From Isoetes taiwanensis (Eukaryota; Streptophyta; Lycopodiopsida; Isoetales; Isoetaceae), in contig JAJEKV010000053.1 in the NCBI GenBank assembly GCA_021234155.1, positions 9,988,602 to 10,052,601 on the forward strand: 64,000 bases of DNA, given 5' to 3'. The notes below the pieces were generated by a model, which was not told the origin of the DNA, did no database searches, and was given only the letters and a program-made list of their open reading frames with translations. The first letter of the stretch is position 1, and the number at the start of each line of letters is the position of its first letter. Positions 13,031-23,907 of the stretch are shown piece after piece. The position numbers were made by a program, and so were the translations under genes.

Positions 13031-15775
13031 TCAGATTCTGGATATTTTAGATTTCTTTTTACTCCTAGTATTTTGAGCAGGAGTCTTGTTCATTAGGGCC
13101 TTCCCTATGTTATTCTTGGCTTTTTTAGCATGTTTCTTACTAGGAAGATCAACATCTGGCCTAACTGTGCTATCAATAAGATAGTCCTCCTTACCCCAGT
13201 TTTCTTTATCCTTTACATAATCTTCACAATCACTATACTCAGAGCAACCACCAGGATAAAAGTGAAACATAGAGTTATTATCAAGAGTATTTAATAAAAT
13301 AGAATCTAGTACTTGCCTTGAATTTTCTTGAAGCTCCATTTGCTTTTGTTTATCCTCTGGAGTCTCAGGAACAAAGTCAGAAGAAGCTATCTCATTAAGC
13401 TCAGTATCTTTAGAGAGACCTTGATCTGTTGTGTCCTGAACCATTTGCATTTGCAAGGAAGCTAGTTGATCAGCCACCTTACTAGATATTCTTGGAGGAT
13501 TGAAAGGCTCTTCCACAATTGGTGAGTCCAGATCAATTAATGATGGGAGAGGGGTCTGAATGGGAGGAGTGAGTGAAATAGAGTCATATGCTATGGCAGT
13601 TTCAGAAGGATGTGAAGGTGGAATGGCTTTTGAGAACAAGCATTCTCTGCTCTTATCCATATCTACATCTAGATTATTGTTTAGGTCAGATAATACCTGA
13701 AAAGGGTTTTGGCAGTCGATATGCGGATCATTTTGATTAGTTTGTTGTTGAACCTGCTTAACTTGATGTTGCTGATTTTCTTGATGCTGCTGATCATCCA
13801 TGTAGATCACATCATTGGTTTGAGCTGAGGGTTTAGTCAAGTCCATACCCAAACCATTAGTAGGCACATTAGAAGGTACTTTTGGAAGGGACAGACTTGC
13901 TGAATGAGTGGAAGAAGTCTGTGAAATCCTTGAAGTAGGATTCATCTTTTGCTTAACTTTGCCTTGAGATTTCATAGTTAATGACCCATCTTTGCTTATG
14001 TTTTTGATGGGGAAGTCCATTAGACTGTAGGAACATTGACCATTTTCTAGACTTTTGGCATCCTTGATGATGTTGGTCAATGTCAAACATAGGTCATGAG
14101 TGGCCTGTTTAGCTTTTTCAGGCATGACCCCCTTGACCAGAAGTTTTGGTTCCCCAATTGTAATTCCATTACTTCTCTTGTATGAGAAGGAGTTGTCTTC
14201 AAGACTTTTTCCTTTGGATTTGAGTTGTTCCCTTGCTGCTTTCTGTTTCTAAATCCTCCTGTAACTGCCATTCACTTTTGTCCATTTGAAATTATCGTTT
14301 TCTGGCAACTTCTGAAATGTTTCCAAATCCTTGATGCTGTTCTCCTGAGTAACATCGGGTGAAAGCATGCTACGGTGTACCACTTTTGGAACCCCCAAAA
14401 GTACCTACACTGGGTACTTTTAAATCTAGTACTTTCATAGTTTTATTTCCATTAAAATCAATTGATTTTTTTTTAATTGAAGGTCAATAACATGTCAACT
14501 TAGAGTATTAAAGGATAACAATACCATTGGAGACTAAAATGAATGAACTAACTCGCAAACTTATTGTTTATTGAGGCATTTGTGCGAGTTCCCAGTACCC
14601 AGTACTGGGTACTTTTTTGGATAGTTTTGGACTACCTAAAAGGTAATTTATATGGTACACCCTAGCATGCTTTCACCCCATCCCCATTGGATGACTTTTC
14701 ATTTACTTTACCTCCAATATGAAGAGGGAGATCCCCAGTTTTCTCACCAGCTTTCACATTCAATCTGCCATCTTGCTGAAGTTCTGCAGAAGACTTACAC
14801 TCTGAGTACCAGAAATGTCTTTGGAAACATTTTTGGCACTGAGAAGGCAATCCCGACCATCTAAGGGCTAATGATGATTCTACACCAAAGGCATCTTTAA
14901 AAGGAATTGAAAGAGGAATATCTTTGGACAGGTCTAATTGGACAAAGGCTCTTGGAGGTCTGGAAGGGGAGTATTCAGTAGAGATGTAGGTGCCAATTGA
15001 ATTAAAGAGAAGCTTGAAGCACTCTTCATCCCAATATATAGGATTGAGACCGAAAAGGGATGTGGAAGCAATACAAAGATTATTCATCTGGTCCATATCA
15101 AGTTTCGGATGCCATTTTAGGAAGGTTAACTGTGAGGTCTCAAAAGTCAAGGGACCATAATTAAGAAAGAAGTTTGCTGATCTAGCATTCCCACATTCGA
15201 TCATGATATAAGGGAAAGTTAAGCCGGTGAGACGGCTGGATTATGATCCCTTTGTTTAGGTTAAGCAGAAATCCCCATAATTTATCAAGCTTAATACCAC
15301 ATTTTTGGATCTTAACTATGACAGCACATTGAGACAAGGCATCAATTTTAGAATGAACAATCGGAAGATTGAGAGAAATACCATCATAGAGTCTCATTTT
15401 TCTTTCACGAAGATAGGGGTGTCTTGTTCTTTGCAGTCTACCATCCAATTCTTCATCCGACTGTATTTCTTGGTGTCGTCTTGAAACTCCATAAGGTCGG
15501 GGAACTTGAGTGATTGGGTCGAGAGGGTGTTGAGTACCCCTATGATCAGGATCGGCAGACAAATTATCCCAGAACGGGACTTTATGCGAAATTGGATCCA
15601 TTGCAGAGTCGACTGGAAGCAAATTTTCAAAATTCCCGAAGAGGATGGTGTCCTGAGGCTTCTCTTGAAAGGAGTTTAAATTTTGAAGGACAGAGGCTCG
15701 TTCTTGGGCGGAAAGATTGGCGAAAGAGTGAAGAAAAGCTAAATTTTTAGGGTTTTCCGTGAAATTAAAAGCCAT
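13031..15775 (-). pseudogene. LINE ORF1 (nucleic-acid-binding gag-like protein), MITE-interrupted
   Basis: Starts MAFNFTENPKNLAFL at 15775. It runs in one frame to 15182, shifts frame near 15190, and continues to a zinc-knuckle-like CQKCFQRHFWYSEC (C-x2-C-x3-H-x5-C) at about 14800. The central part (LTFLKWHPKLD, PPRAFVQLDLS) resembles the DUF4283-type domain of plant L1 ORF1 proteins. A 322-bp MITE at 14357-14678 then splits the gene. The C-terminal part resumes at about 14270 and is open from 14125 to 13031, Ser/Pro/Asp-rich and ending in a basic KKSKISRI. ORF1 ends 28 bases before the ORF2 start, the usual plant L1 layout. The protein would coat the element RNA. Confidence 0.8.
14357..14678. 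mobile_element. 322-bp MITE, copy 1 (inside LINE ORF1)
   Basis: Terminal inverted repeats begin GGGTGAAAGCATGCTA and end with the complement. CATC flanks both sides (14353-14356 and 14679-14682), a candidate 3-4-bp target duplication. Inside is an 18-bp palindrome GTACCCAGTACTGGGTAC at 14595-14612. The element has no coding capacity and is homologous, in inverse orientation, to 52420-52741, which has exactly the same length. Three-base duplications and GGG termini suggest a Tourist/PIF-Harbinger-like element, but the target is not TTA/TAA, so the superfamily is uncertain. Confidence 0.85.
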
Positions 15776-16480
15776 CACAAAGGTCAGGGTGATACAACAA
15801 AAGCAATTGAACGAAATTGAATGACGAAAAAAGGGGAAAAAAGCCCAGACAGAAAAAGAGACCACTAGAGAGAACCATAATTAGCTAAGAGAGATCGGAT
15901 TGCCATCCCAGAAGCCAAGATTGTTCGATGCGTGATTCTTTGCAACAAAACCATTCAATTGATGTAATCTAAAGACAGCACTATCACACTTTTCCTAATT
16001 CTCTGAGAAAACCTTCACAATGATTTTTTCTTCCGCCCAATCACAATTGACTCTGAAAATTCCTGTTGCTGAAACCTTGCTGTCACCTAAAAATTCCTCC
16101 AACCAAGAATTAAGCATCTCTGTTTCAAAATCAACGCAACTAGGAACAAAGGTATACTCTTGCCGAAATAAGGAATCTGGGAAGAAGGTGTTGGTTACTA
16201 AAGAGTCCCATAATTCTGAGGATGATCCTGATAGAAAACCACAGGTAAATCTCGGTCCATGCTTGAGAATTGTGAAAATTTTAACATCCATCAAAAGCTC
16301 AGATCGTGAGGAATGTGTTGATGCTGGCCCTCTACAGGGGCAGCCAGCAGATGTCCTTCAAATTCGATCCAATTCAAGCAAAAATCAGAGTGTTCGAAGG
16401 GAAAATTGCCAAGAAGGGTGTTTGAACAGAAAATTCTGGGAAAAGGACAAAAAAATCAAGAAAAATGGCGCACGTCATTT
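15776..16480 (-). other. LINE 5' region with a small upstream frame
   Basis: The region upstream of ORF1 contains a 99-codon minus-strand frame (16294-15995) with no recognised domain, and a 154-codon plus-strand frame over the same bases. Either may be chance. I treat the segment as LINE 5' UTR. The true start is not marked by a clean junction. Confidence 0.4.
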
Positions 16481-16514
16481 TTAGACTGAGGTGCCTCGAT
16501 CCACCCTATACTAG

Positions 16515-17920
16515 AAAATCGGCCGGGCGGCCTCTTTTCTTTTCAGTTTCTTTTCCATTTTTCAGTTGTATCACCCATTGCCCGTTCTTTCTTTCCCGTT
16601 CCTCGGCTCGGCTCGGCCGGCCTTGCCTCGCCTCGGTAGTATCACCCACTACCCATGTGCATCTATAACATCCTAGAACATTCTATGTTGGGTCTTAGGG
16701 AACATTCTTAGGGCGGCCTCTTTTACTTTTTCGTTCCTCGGCTCATTACCCATCCTCTCTTTTTCGTTCCTCGGCTCGGCTCGGCCGGCCTTCGGCCGGC
16801 CTCGCCTCGCCTCGGCAGTATCACCCATTACCCATGAGCATTGTAGAACATTCTTAAACATTCCTCGGCGAGCCCCTTTCTTTCCCGTTCCTCGGCCGGC
16901 CTCGCCTTGATCGTATCACCCATCACTCATCCTCTCTTTTCCATTCCTCGGCTCGGCCGGCCTCGCCTCGGTAGTATCACCCATCACCGATCCTTTCTTT
17001 TCCGCCCTTTCTTTTCCGTTACTCGGCTCGGCCGGCCTTTGGCCGGCCTCGCCTCGATAGTATCACCCATTACCTATTCACCCATCACCCATCACCCATC
17101 CTTTCTTTTCCGCCATTTCGTTTCCATTCCTCGGCTCGACCGGCCTTCGGCCGGCCTCGCCTCGATCTTCACGAACCGGCAACCCCTTCTTTCTTTTCTC
17201 TTCCTCGGCTCTCTTTTTGAATGCCGGCCTTGCCTCGGTTGTATCACCCATCGCCCATCCTTTCTTTCCCGTTTCTCGGCTCGACTCGGCCGGCCTCCGG
17301 CCGGCCTCGCCTCGCCTCGGTAGTATCACCCACTACCCATGTGCATCTATAACATCATAGAACATTCTATGTTGGGTCTTAGGGAACATTCTTAGGGCGG
17401 CCTATTTTACTTTTCTGTTCCTCAGCTCGGCCGGCCGGAGCCTCGCCTCGCCTCGCCTCGCCTCGCCTCGGTAGTATCACCCATTACCCATGAGCATTGT
17501 AGAACATTCTTAAACATTCCTCGGCGAGCCCCTTTCTTTCCCGTTCCTCGCCTCGCCTCGATTGTATCACCCATCACCCATCATCGATCCTTTCTTTTAC
17601 CCATCCTCTCTTTTCATTTCCTCAGTGAGGCCGGTCAGTGCCCATCGCCGATCCTTTCTTTTCCGCCCTTTCTTTTCCATTACTCGGCTCGTCCGGCCTT
17701 CGGCCGGCCTCGCCTCGATAGTATCACCATTACAATAGTATCACCCATTACCCATTCACCCATCAACGATCCTTTCTTTTCCGCCCTTTCTTTTCCGTTC
17801 CTCGGCTCGGCCGGCCTTCGGCTGGCCTCGCCTCGGTAGTATCACCCATTACCCATCCTTTCTTTTCCATTCCTCGGCTCGTCGGCCGGCCTAGCCTCGG
17901 TAGTATCACCCTGAACATTC
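16515..17920 (-). repeat. Array of GC-rich inverted-repeat modules with TATCACCCAT spacers
   Basis: About a dozen degenerate copies of a module built around GGCCGGCC...GGCCGGCC arms (CTCGGCTCGGCCGGCC, TTCGG, CCGGCCTCGCCTCGG) are separated by spacers with GTATCACCCATTACCC and CCTTTCTTTTCC. Some copies lack the inner palindrome. On the minus strand the module reads CCGAGGCGAGGCCGGCC, the form found singly next to SINEs from 34 kb onward. Short open frames here (up to 138 codons) are Ser/Pro/Arg low-complexity shadows. The block may be the tandem-amplified version of the dispersed module. Confidence 0.85.
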
Positions 17921-18150
17921 CAAAACATTCTATTATTGGTTTTTGCAAAGTTTGGAGAAAGTTTATATTTTTAGACTGAGGTGCTTACCCATGAGCATCT
18001 AGAATATTCTAGAACATTCCTGCACATTCTATTTTGGCTTTTGGCAAAGCTTCAAAAAACTTTCTATTTTTAGCTAAGCTGCTTACTTGTGAGCATCTAA
18101 AACACTCTGGAACATTCCATTTTTAGTCCTTCCAAAGTAAGCACAATTTC
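17921..18150 (-). repeat. HSE-type satellite fragments
   Basis: About two degraded monomers in reverse orientation, each with a CTTACCCATGAGCATCTAGA core and TATTCTAGAACATTCC. They match the satellite arrays of 31-58 kb on the opposite strand. The segment 17838-18150 recurs almost unchanged at 30405-30716. Confidence 0.8.
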
Positions 18151-18439
18151 ATTAAAATGAGAAATTTCGTGATTCCAATTAGGAACGAAAATCCTTTTTA
18201 GTCAAATTTATGCCAATTTTTTGAGCAATTATGGCGCCATTTAAAAAAAATATGCATCTAAAGTGCCATTTATTGGCGCCATTAAAAATTCTAGCATTGC
18301 ATAAAATGAAGCTGGAGAAACATAACATCACAAAAATAGTAAAAAATTCCGAATTCATAGATTTGCATATTAAAAAATTTGCCAAAACAGGCAAGGACTC
18401 GGAAGAGGCAGCCAATATACAAGAGTATTAGTGTACAAT
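18151..18439. other. AT-rich spacer with palindrome half-sites
   Basis: No gene seen. Two ATGGCGCCATTT-like half-palindromes lie at 18229-18242 and about 18268-18285, related to the 24-bp palindrome found further on. Confidence 0.5.
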
Positions 18440-20093
18440 TTACATTATTTTCATACAAAATTCAGGGGTTCTTCATCGTGAACAGGCTCCACAATAGGAT
18501 CGGGGTTCAGTATGGCGAGGCCATGGCTAGAAGAAGCAACCATAGGATCTCCCGAAAGCTCTCGAGCAGCGTGGCGATGAAATGGGATCATCAAGAATGT
18601 CCATATTGAATTGTGTATTCTTGATCACATCATAGTCCACATCGGGTGGAGCTTCGGGCATCTCTGAATTTGGTGGATCTCTGACTTCTTCAACTTCTGG
18701 CCGGTGGTCTCTCCATCACGAGAACAGTTTGCGATGGTAGGATTCGATGGCGGTCAAGCCTATCTAGAATCCCCTTTAGGCACTCATGCTTAAAGCGGGT
18801 CACTTTGAATACAATGCAAAATCTCTTATTCAGCAATGAAGCTCGCCAAAAGAACCACGGGGAAGTAATCAAACACCCACGTTCCTAAGCGGTACCATTT
18901 TACGCACGAGGTATGCGAGCATGTAGCGAGGACCCGGTGGTTTTCTCATAATTATGTCCCCCGGCAAGCCTTGCCACCAGACTGAATCTGGCACATTGCG
19001 AGCTTCCCGACCATAGCCTCGGTCTCCCCGTCTTCGTCTTCTTCGTTAGGCCACGAGGCGGTGGCGGTTCTTGAGGATGATGGTTGAAGGGGAACTTGAG
19101 GTCAATAACCCGACGGAGGACCTTGATGGGCTGAATCTTTGTGGCATACACTAGTGAATGGGCCTCCCGAACTCACCGGGAGGCGGATTCTTGTATTCGT
19201 CCTCATACATGCCAATATAAACTCGGATCTGGAATCCGGATCATCCAATCTGAGATGAAATCAAAAGTTGTGCTCGGCCTTGCAAAGACTACTATCCAAA
19301 AAGAATCACCGTGGTGTTCTTTTACAAATATTAAAGAAATTTGTTAGTGTGGTTTTGTCCCACATTGGAAATATGCCTCTAGTGTCGGGGCAATCAAGGA
19401 TCTTGATGCGAGGAGTGCAAACAACTTGTCCCTTGTCATCATGTTAGTTCAACCCATGAAGCGGAAGTCTTGATATCCTCTCTCTTCAAGACGGCATTGC
19501 GTATGAATCTTGCCAAGGCGGGTGTACGTTACCGAAAATGCCTTCCTTGCCCACTCGGTTTCAACCCACTTACTATGCAAGGTGGCCATGGAAATCAGGT
19601 CGGTATCCTCGAAGCCCGACCTTTGCGATCTGCGAGATCGATGAAGGACTTGAACTTCCTCGAAAAATTATCCTTCACGTATGCAAAAATCTCCTTCTTC
19701 AAGAAAGATATGGATCTTAGTGTCTTTGCCCTTGCCTTGAAGAATTGCTTACCTCATATAATCACTAGTGACCTTGACGAAGGTCTTCCCATCCAACACT
19801 TCACGGAATGAAACCCGACGGTCTTAAGTAGTCCATACCCCTCATGCACCTCGTAGGTCCGACCAAGTAGTCGATTCTTTTGCCCGATTCACGGGTAATA
19901 GTTTGTCCCTTGTTGTCTTTTAGCTTGCAAGATTTCCACAAGTTCCATAGGGACCACGAATAAGCTGAAAAATATCCTCTGGCATGAAGACCCACTGGTT
20001 GAAATCTTTAGGATGCTTACCACGCATGGTAACTTCAGCCAGAGCCAGATAACGCTGGAAACAACAAGAAGTTAGACTTGAACATTTAATGAG

Positions 20094-20198
20094 CAAATGG
20101 CGTCGTGGCGCCATTTGGTGAGGAAAAGCGGCCGTGGCTTTTTGGTGAGGAAATGGCGCCGTGGCCGTTTAGTGAAAAATGGCGCCCGGGCGCCATTT
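20094..20198. repeat. Palindrome cluster in an intron of the ParB-like gene
   Basis: Three copies of the 24-bp palindrome family: 20094-20117 and 20177-20198 with near-complete symmetry, and a degenerate copy at 20151-20170. The consensus core is ATGGCGCCATGGCGCCAT. All lie between the donor at about 20225 and the acceptor at about 20056. Confidence 0.85.
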
Positions 20199-22110
20199 CA
20201 TAATCTTGCAGAAAATTAAAACATGTACCTTGTATGGTTCTGAGCGAGATTGCCCGCGTCCCGATGGATCAGGCTTCCCGCATAGAGCATATTGCTGCCG
20301 CAGGTGGGTTATGTTATCAATGAATGGCTCTTTGAAAATAGTCTTCGCAGTGATATCATTGACTTCACAAACCGAAGCTGCGAGGCATTCTGCTCGCTGA
20401 TTGGCCGTGCGGACAACACTTTCGGCAATTCCGTTGAAGATAAATCTTTGACATTTGCTCTTGGGACTTTGGTGTGCCGAGTCTTCTACATACAAGTTGA
20501 GCAGCCATAACTGAATGATTACCATTCACTATATAATAGTGCATCCCCATGAGGTCATCCTCGGTTTTCCAAGGGACCAGTTTATTTGTGAGGGGATTGA
20601 ATGGAATCACATCAGCGGGAGTGAAGACTGGATGTGGGTCTCTCTGAAAGGACTCCACCAAAGTTTTGACGTGCTCCATATTCCTTGGTCTAGATGTCAG
20701 ATTTGCTGGTCCTTGATATAATTTGAACACGTCTATTTTTTTAATGAATGTAACACCGAGAGGAAACAGATGCCAGTGATCGTAAATTTTTTGCAATGTA
20801 TTCTCTGCCGTCTTTTCCTCTTCTGACCTTTCCACCCGAAGATTTGCAGGCACCTCTAGCAAGTGCTGAGCTATTCTTAATGTGAGCTTCTTTGGCTCTA
20901 GCTTCTTAATGGGGACCCTTTTGGCCGGTGTGTCCGCAGGATCCTCGCTATGCCTTGGGCTCGGAGGTTCACCACCACTTATAGGACTTCCAGCAGGACT
21001 TGGAGTCCGGCTCTCCTTTGTTTTTGGTGTCCTCTCCTTCTCAAGGCTCTCCGGCTGTGCTTCTTCTTTTTTTCCCATCCGTTTCCTCTGTCTCCACTTC
21101 CTTTCCCTCCGTTTCTGTGTGTCGCTTTCCTTCCTTCGCCCCTTGCCTTCCCTATCCTTTTCTTTCCTTGCCCTTTTCTTTTCCTTCTTTTCCCTCTTTT
21201 CTTTATCTTCCTTCTCTTTCTTTTCCTTCTCTTTCTTTTCCTTCTCTTCCTTTTCCTTCTCTTCCTTTTCCTTCTCTTCCTTTTCTTTAGATTGTTTCTT
21301 TTCCTTCTTTTCCATATCCGGATCTTTGTGATCCTTTCTCTTAACTTTCCTCTTGCCCGCCGCCTTTCCTTCCCTCCGGGTTCCCGGACATCCTCGATAG
21401 AAGATGAGGAGTCTTTGTCTACCTGCGGTGTATCCCTAGGTTGTCTTGTCTTCTTCTTGCTCACCGCTTTTTAGCCAGGCCGTGTCCACAATGGCGGGTA
21501 GTTTCTATTTGGGCTATTGCCTTGACAACGAATGAAGGCGAGTTTTTCGACTTCGTTCATCCGATTCGCGAAGAATCATAAAGCCCCTCAAGATTTCTTG
21601 TGGACCTTTGATGTCGGCTTCTTCAAAGTCTGTTGTCTGCGGCGGCGGCGCTTCAAATTTGCTTCTTTGCGAACCAGCTACATTTGCAATGCTAGCGGAC
21701 ATCAAAGTGGGATCATAAAACTTCCAAATCCACATAGTACACAATTATTCTCGCTTCAAAGTATCTTCCACGCACCACCGGATCCAATCCTCGCGACCGC
21801 TCTTGACAACCAACTTCATTTGGACCAAGATACACGGCCGGTAAATGCCGGCCATTTTTTTTACGTGTCTGTCTCCCCTATAAGGAGGCAGAGCTCTCTT
21901 CTAGATCTCCTTTAGAGCCTCAGTAGCGATAGAGGGGCTCACCCGCATTACTTCCATGCACCGATGCACGTCTGCTATCGGCATCATAGTGCGGTCGGAT
22001 TGAAATTGTGTTTCCGCGCGTAAGATAGCTGCAACAAAGAGGCATCAAAGCAACAAAGAGGCATCGCGTAAATGGTTTGAACAAACAAAAGCATAATAGG
22101 TTGTGGTTGG

Positions 22111-22811
22111 CAAATGGCGCCGCGGCGCCATTTGTATCGATCCGATGCATAAGCACGGAGGCGATCGTATGCCTATCCCTCGTTTGGTCGAAGAGGCCTC
22201 CACCCGGTCAAAACCACTCCCCTTCGCAATATTCGAGGAAGATGGTTCAAGGAGAGTGGATCGGATGAGTGGAGGCACCTCTCGATTCGTAGGAGATAAC
22301 ACAAATGAACAAGCGATTGCACCGGATGACTAGGCAAATGGCCATGGCGCCATTTGCATCCGAAGTTCGATGCATAAGCAAATGGAAGCGATGCACGAAT
22401 GCATTTCCTCTGCGTTTGGTCGCAGAGGTGCCTCGACGAGTCCGAGCCCCTCCCTTCCAAATATTCGCGAAAGATGGTTGGAAGGAGAGTGGCTCGACCG
22501 GTCGAGGCACCTCGCGAATTTGTAGGAGAATACATATGCCGCCCTCCATTAGTGTTAAAGGACCGACGCTAAATAAAATGGCCCATGGCCATTTGCCAAC
22601 AACAAGACCCTATGGTAAGCTAAAAGACATCAAATGGCGCCATGGCGCCATTTGGTAGCAACAAGACCGTAGAGCAAGCTACCAGGCATCCTAAAGTAAG
22701 CTAAGACTCCTAAAGTGCACTCAATCATCCAAATGGCGCCATGGCGCCATTTGTCAACTATAAGACCCTAAAGTGGTTACCAGGCATCTAAATAGCGCGG
22801 TGGCGCCATTT
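22111..22811. repeat. Palindrome cluster in intron 1 of the ParB-like gene
   Basis: Palindromes with core ATGGCGCCATGGCGCCAT or close variants at 22111-22134, 22335-22356, 22577-22595, 22631-22654, 22730-22753 and 22790-22811. They alternate with related text such as AACAAGACC and AAGCTA. The two copies at 22631 and 22730 are perfect over 24 bases. Confidence 0.9.
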
Positions 22812-22929
22812 AGCCCAAACAAACAATGCAAGTAGACGACATACCTGTCCCTTGAGGTAAGCTAGCTTCTGTCTCCACATTTTGTTGAGCTCCAGAATTG
22901 TCCATTTCCATTTTGCGCGCCTTGAATTT

Positions 22930-23345
22930 GGTCCGAAAACCGGTGTGTATCTAGATGTGTTGAGGCGGTGAACTGCGGGGAAATGGCGCCAGAAATCACT
23001 GAAAAAAAAGGATGAAAAAGGGTTGCTTTAGGCGCTGGGCGCTAGGCGCTGGCGGCTAGGCGCTGGGCGCTGGCGGCTAAGGTCGAGGCGCTGGGAGCTG
23101 GAATCGAAAACGAATGAAGCGAATGAGAAGCTTCAGAAAAACAGGCGGCCAACTAGGGCCCATCGCTGTCCAGGCGCCCATGCCCGTGGCGGTCCAGGCG
23201 CCCATGCCCGCCCAGCCGCCCACGCCCGCCCGTGCCCGTCGCGGTCCAGCCGCCCGTGCCCGTCGCGGTCCAGCCGCCCATGCCCGCCCAGCCACCCACT
23301 CCCGCCCATGCCCGTGGCGGTCCAGGCGCCCATGCCCGCCACAAT
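22930..23345. repeat. GC-rich minisatellite in the divergent intergenic region
   Basis: Two tandem blocks: a GGCGCTGGGCGCTA/GGCGGCTA type repeat (23030-23090), and a roughly 24-30-bp repeat built from GTCCAGGCGCCCATGCCCG and GCGGTCCAGCCGCCC (23160-23345). It sits between the 5' ends of the divergent genes. Open frames over it are compositional. Confidence 0.85.
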
Positions 23346-23699
23346 TCGAATTTTGAAATTCGAATATTTCCCGCCTAAACGCCCGCCCGCCCAAATTTGA
23401 ACATAAAATTCAAAATTCCCGCCCGCCCGCAATTAACATAAAAGTCAAAATTCCCGCCCGTATATTGAAATTTGACTGCCACCTGTCCAAATTTGAATCG
23501 TCCGTTTTGAAAATTGTACTTTGCCTTTAAAGCTCCCTCTTTGCCGCCGTGCTCCCACTTAATGCGACCATGCCACGGCCCGAGGCGTTTTAGATGCCCG
23601 CGGTTGGGCTTTCGAATCCGCTGTTTAGTCTCTCGGTGCCCGCTCGCATAAAGGCGGCGCTTCTTTTCTCGAGCGCCTAAGCGAGAAACTTTGCAAGGC

Positions 23700-23845
23700 G
23701 CATGCGTGCTGTCAGGCGCTTTCTTCTTCGCGCTCACAGAAATCCCAGGTGATTCTTGGCGCTTTCTTCTTGGCGAATCCTCCTTCTTCTTCTCGAATCT
23801 TTCTTGGCGCTTTCTTCTTGGCGCTCTTCTTGGCGCATTCTTCTG
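23700..23845. repeat. GGCGCTTTCTTCTT minisatellite
   Basis: Repeated GGCGCTTTCTTCTT and TTGGCGC units just upstream of the first exon of the DUF8039 gene. They may form part of its 5' UTR or promoter. Confidence 0.75.
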
Positions 23846-23907
23846 CCAATATATCTGCTGGGATCAGCTTCATTTTCTGTTCTATCTCTTGCTCGGGACA
23901 TACCACT

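Larger units (their letters stand above)
8372..16480 (-). mobile_element. L1-type LINE, nearly full length, inactive (LINE-1 copy A)
   Basis: A plant L1-like non-LTR retrotransposon runs from high to low coordinates: a 5' region (about 15780-16480), ORF1, ORF2 (endonuclease, reverse transcriptase, zf-RVT), a 3' UTR (8398-8733) and a 26-nt poly(A), seen as T at 8372-8397. It is about 8.1 kb including a 322-bp MITE. The copy is dead: ORF2 has a stop and about three frameshifts and ORF1 is interrupted. The 5' boundary is fuzzy because satellite-like sequence (TTTTTAGACTGAGGTGC, around 16481-16497) follows. A 10-bp match TATACTAGAA at 8362-8371 and 16507-16516 may be the target-site duplication, but it does not abut the apparent 5' end. 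Confidence 0.85.
18440..22911 (-). pseudogene. Decayed multi-exon gene with ParB/sulfiredoxin-like motif
   Basis: Exon 1 (22911-22845) starts MEMDNSGAQQNVETEASLPQ and ends at a GTATG donor. Exon 2 starts at 22028 after TTGTTGCAG and stays in one frame to 21514 apart from two stops. A frame starting SKKKTRQPRDTPQ (21461) shifts into a long Lys/Glu-rich stretch (21315 to about 20960), then ESRTPSPAGSPISGG and a folded region ending YYIVNGNHSVMAAQ at about 20500. The last motif resembles the DGHHR-type strand-helix of ParB/Srx-fold proteins. A shift leads to YVEDSAHQSPKSKCQRFIFN, and a donor AAG/GTACATG lies at about 20225. The next exon starts at about 20055 (RYLALAEVTMRGKHPKDFN). Further coding traces (IVFKVTRFKHECLKGILDRL) reach about 18690. 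Several stops and frameshifts show it is inactive. I infer a mobile-element gene because of its neighbours; ParB-like is a motif-level call. Confidence 0.55.

Noticed and set aside
16465-17948. Open frames up to 138 codons in the GC-rich module array
   Set aside because: Frames follow the repeat, occur on both strands and have Ser/Pro/Arg compositional bias.
23114-23394. Ala/Arg/Pro- and Gly/Trp-rich frames of 60-105 codons
   Set aside because: Compositional products of the GC-rich minisatellite, open on both strands.
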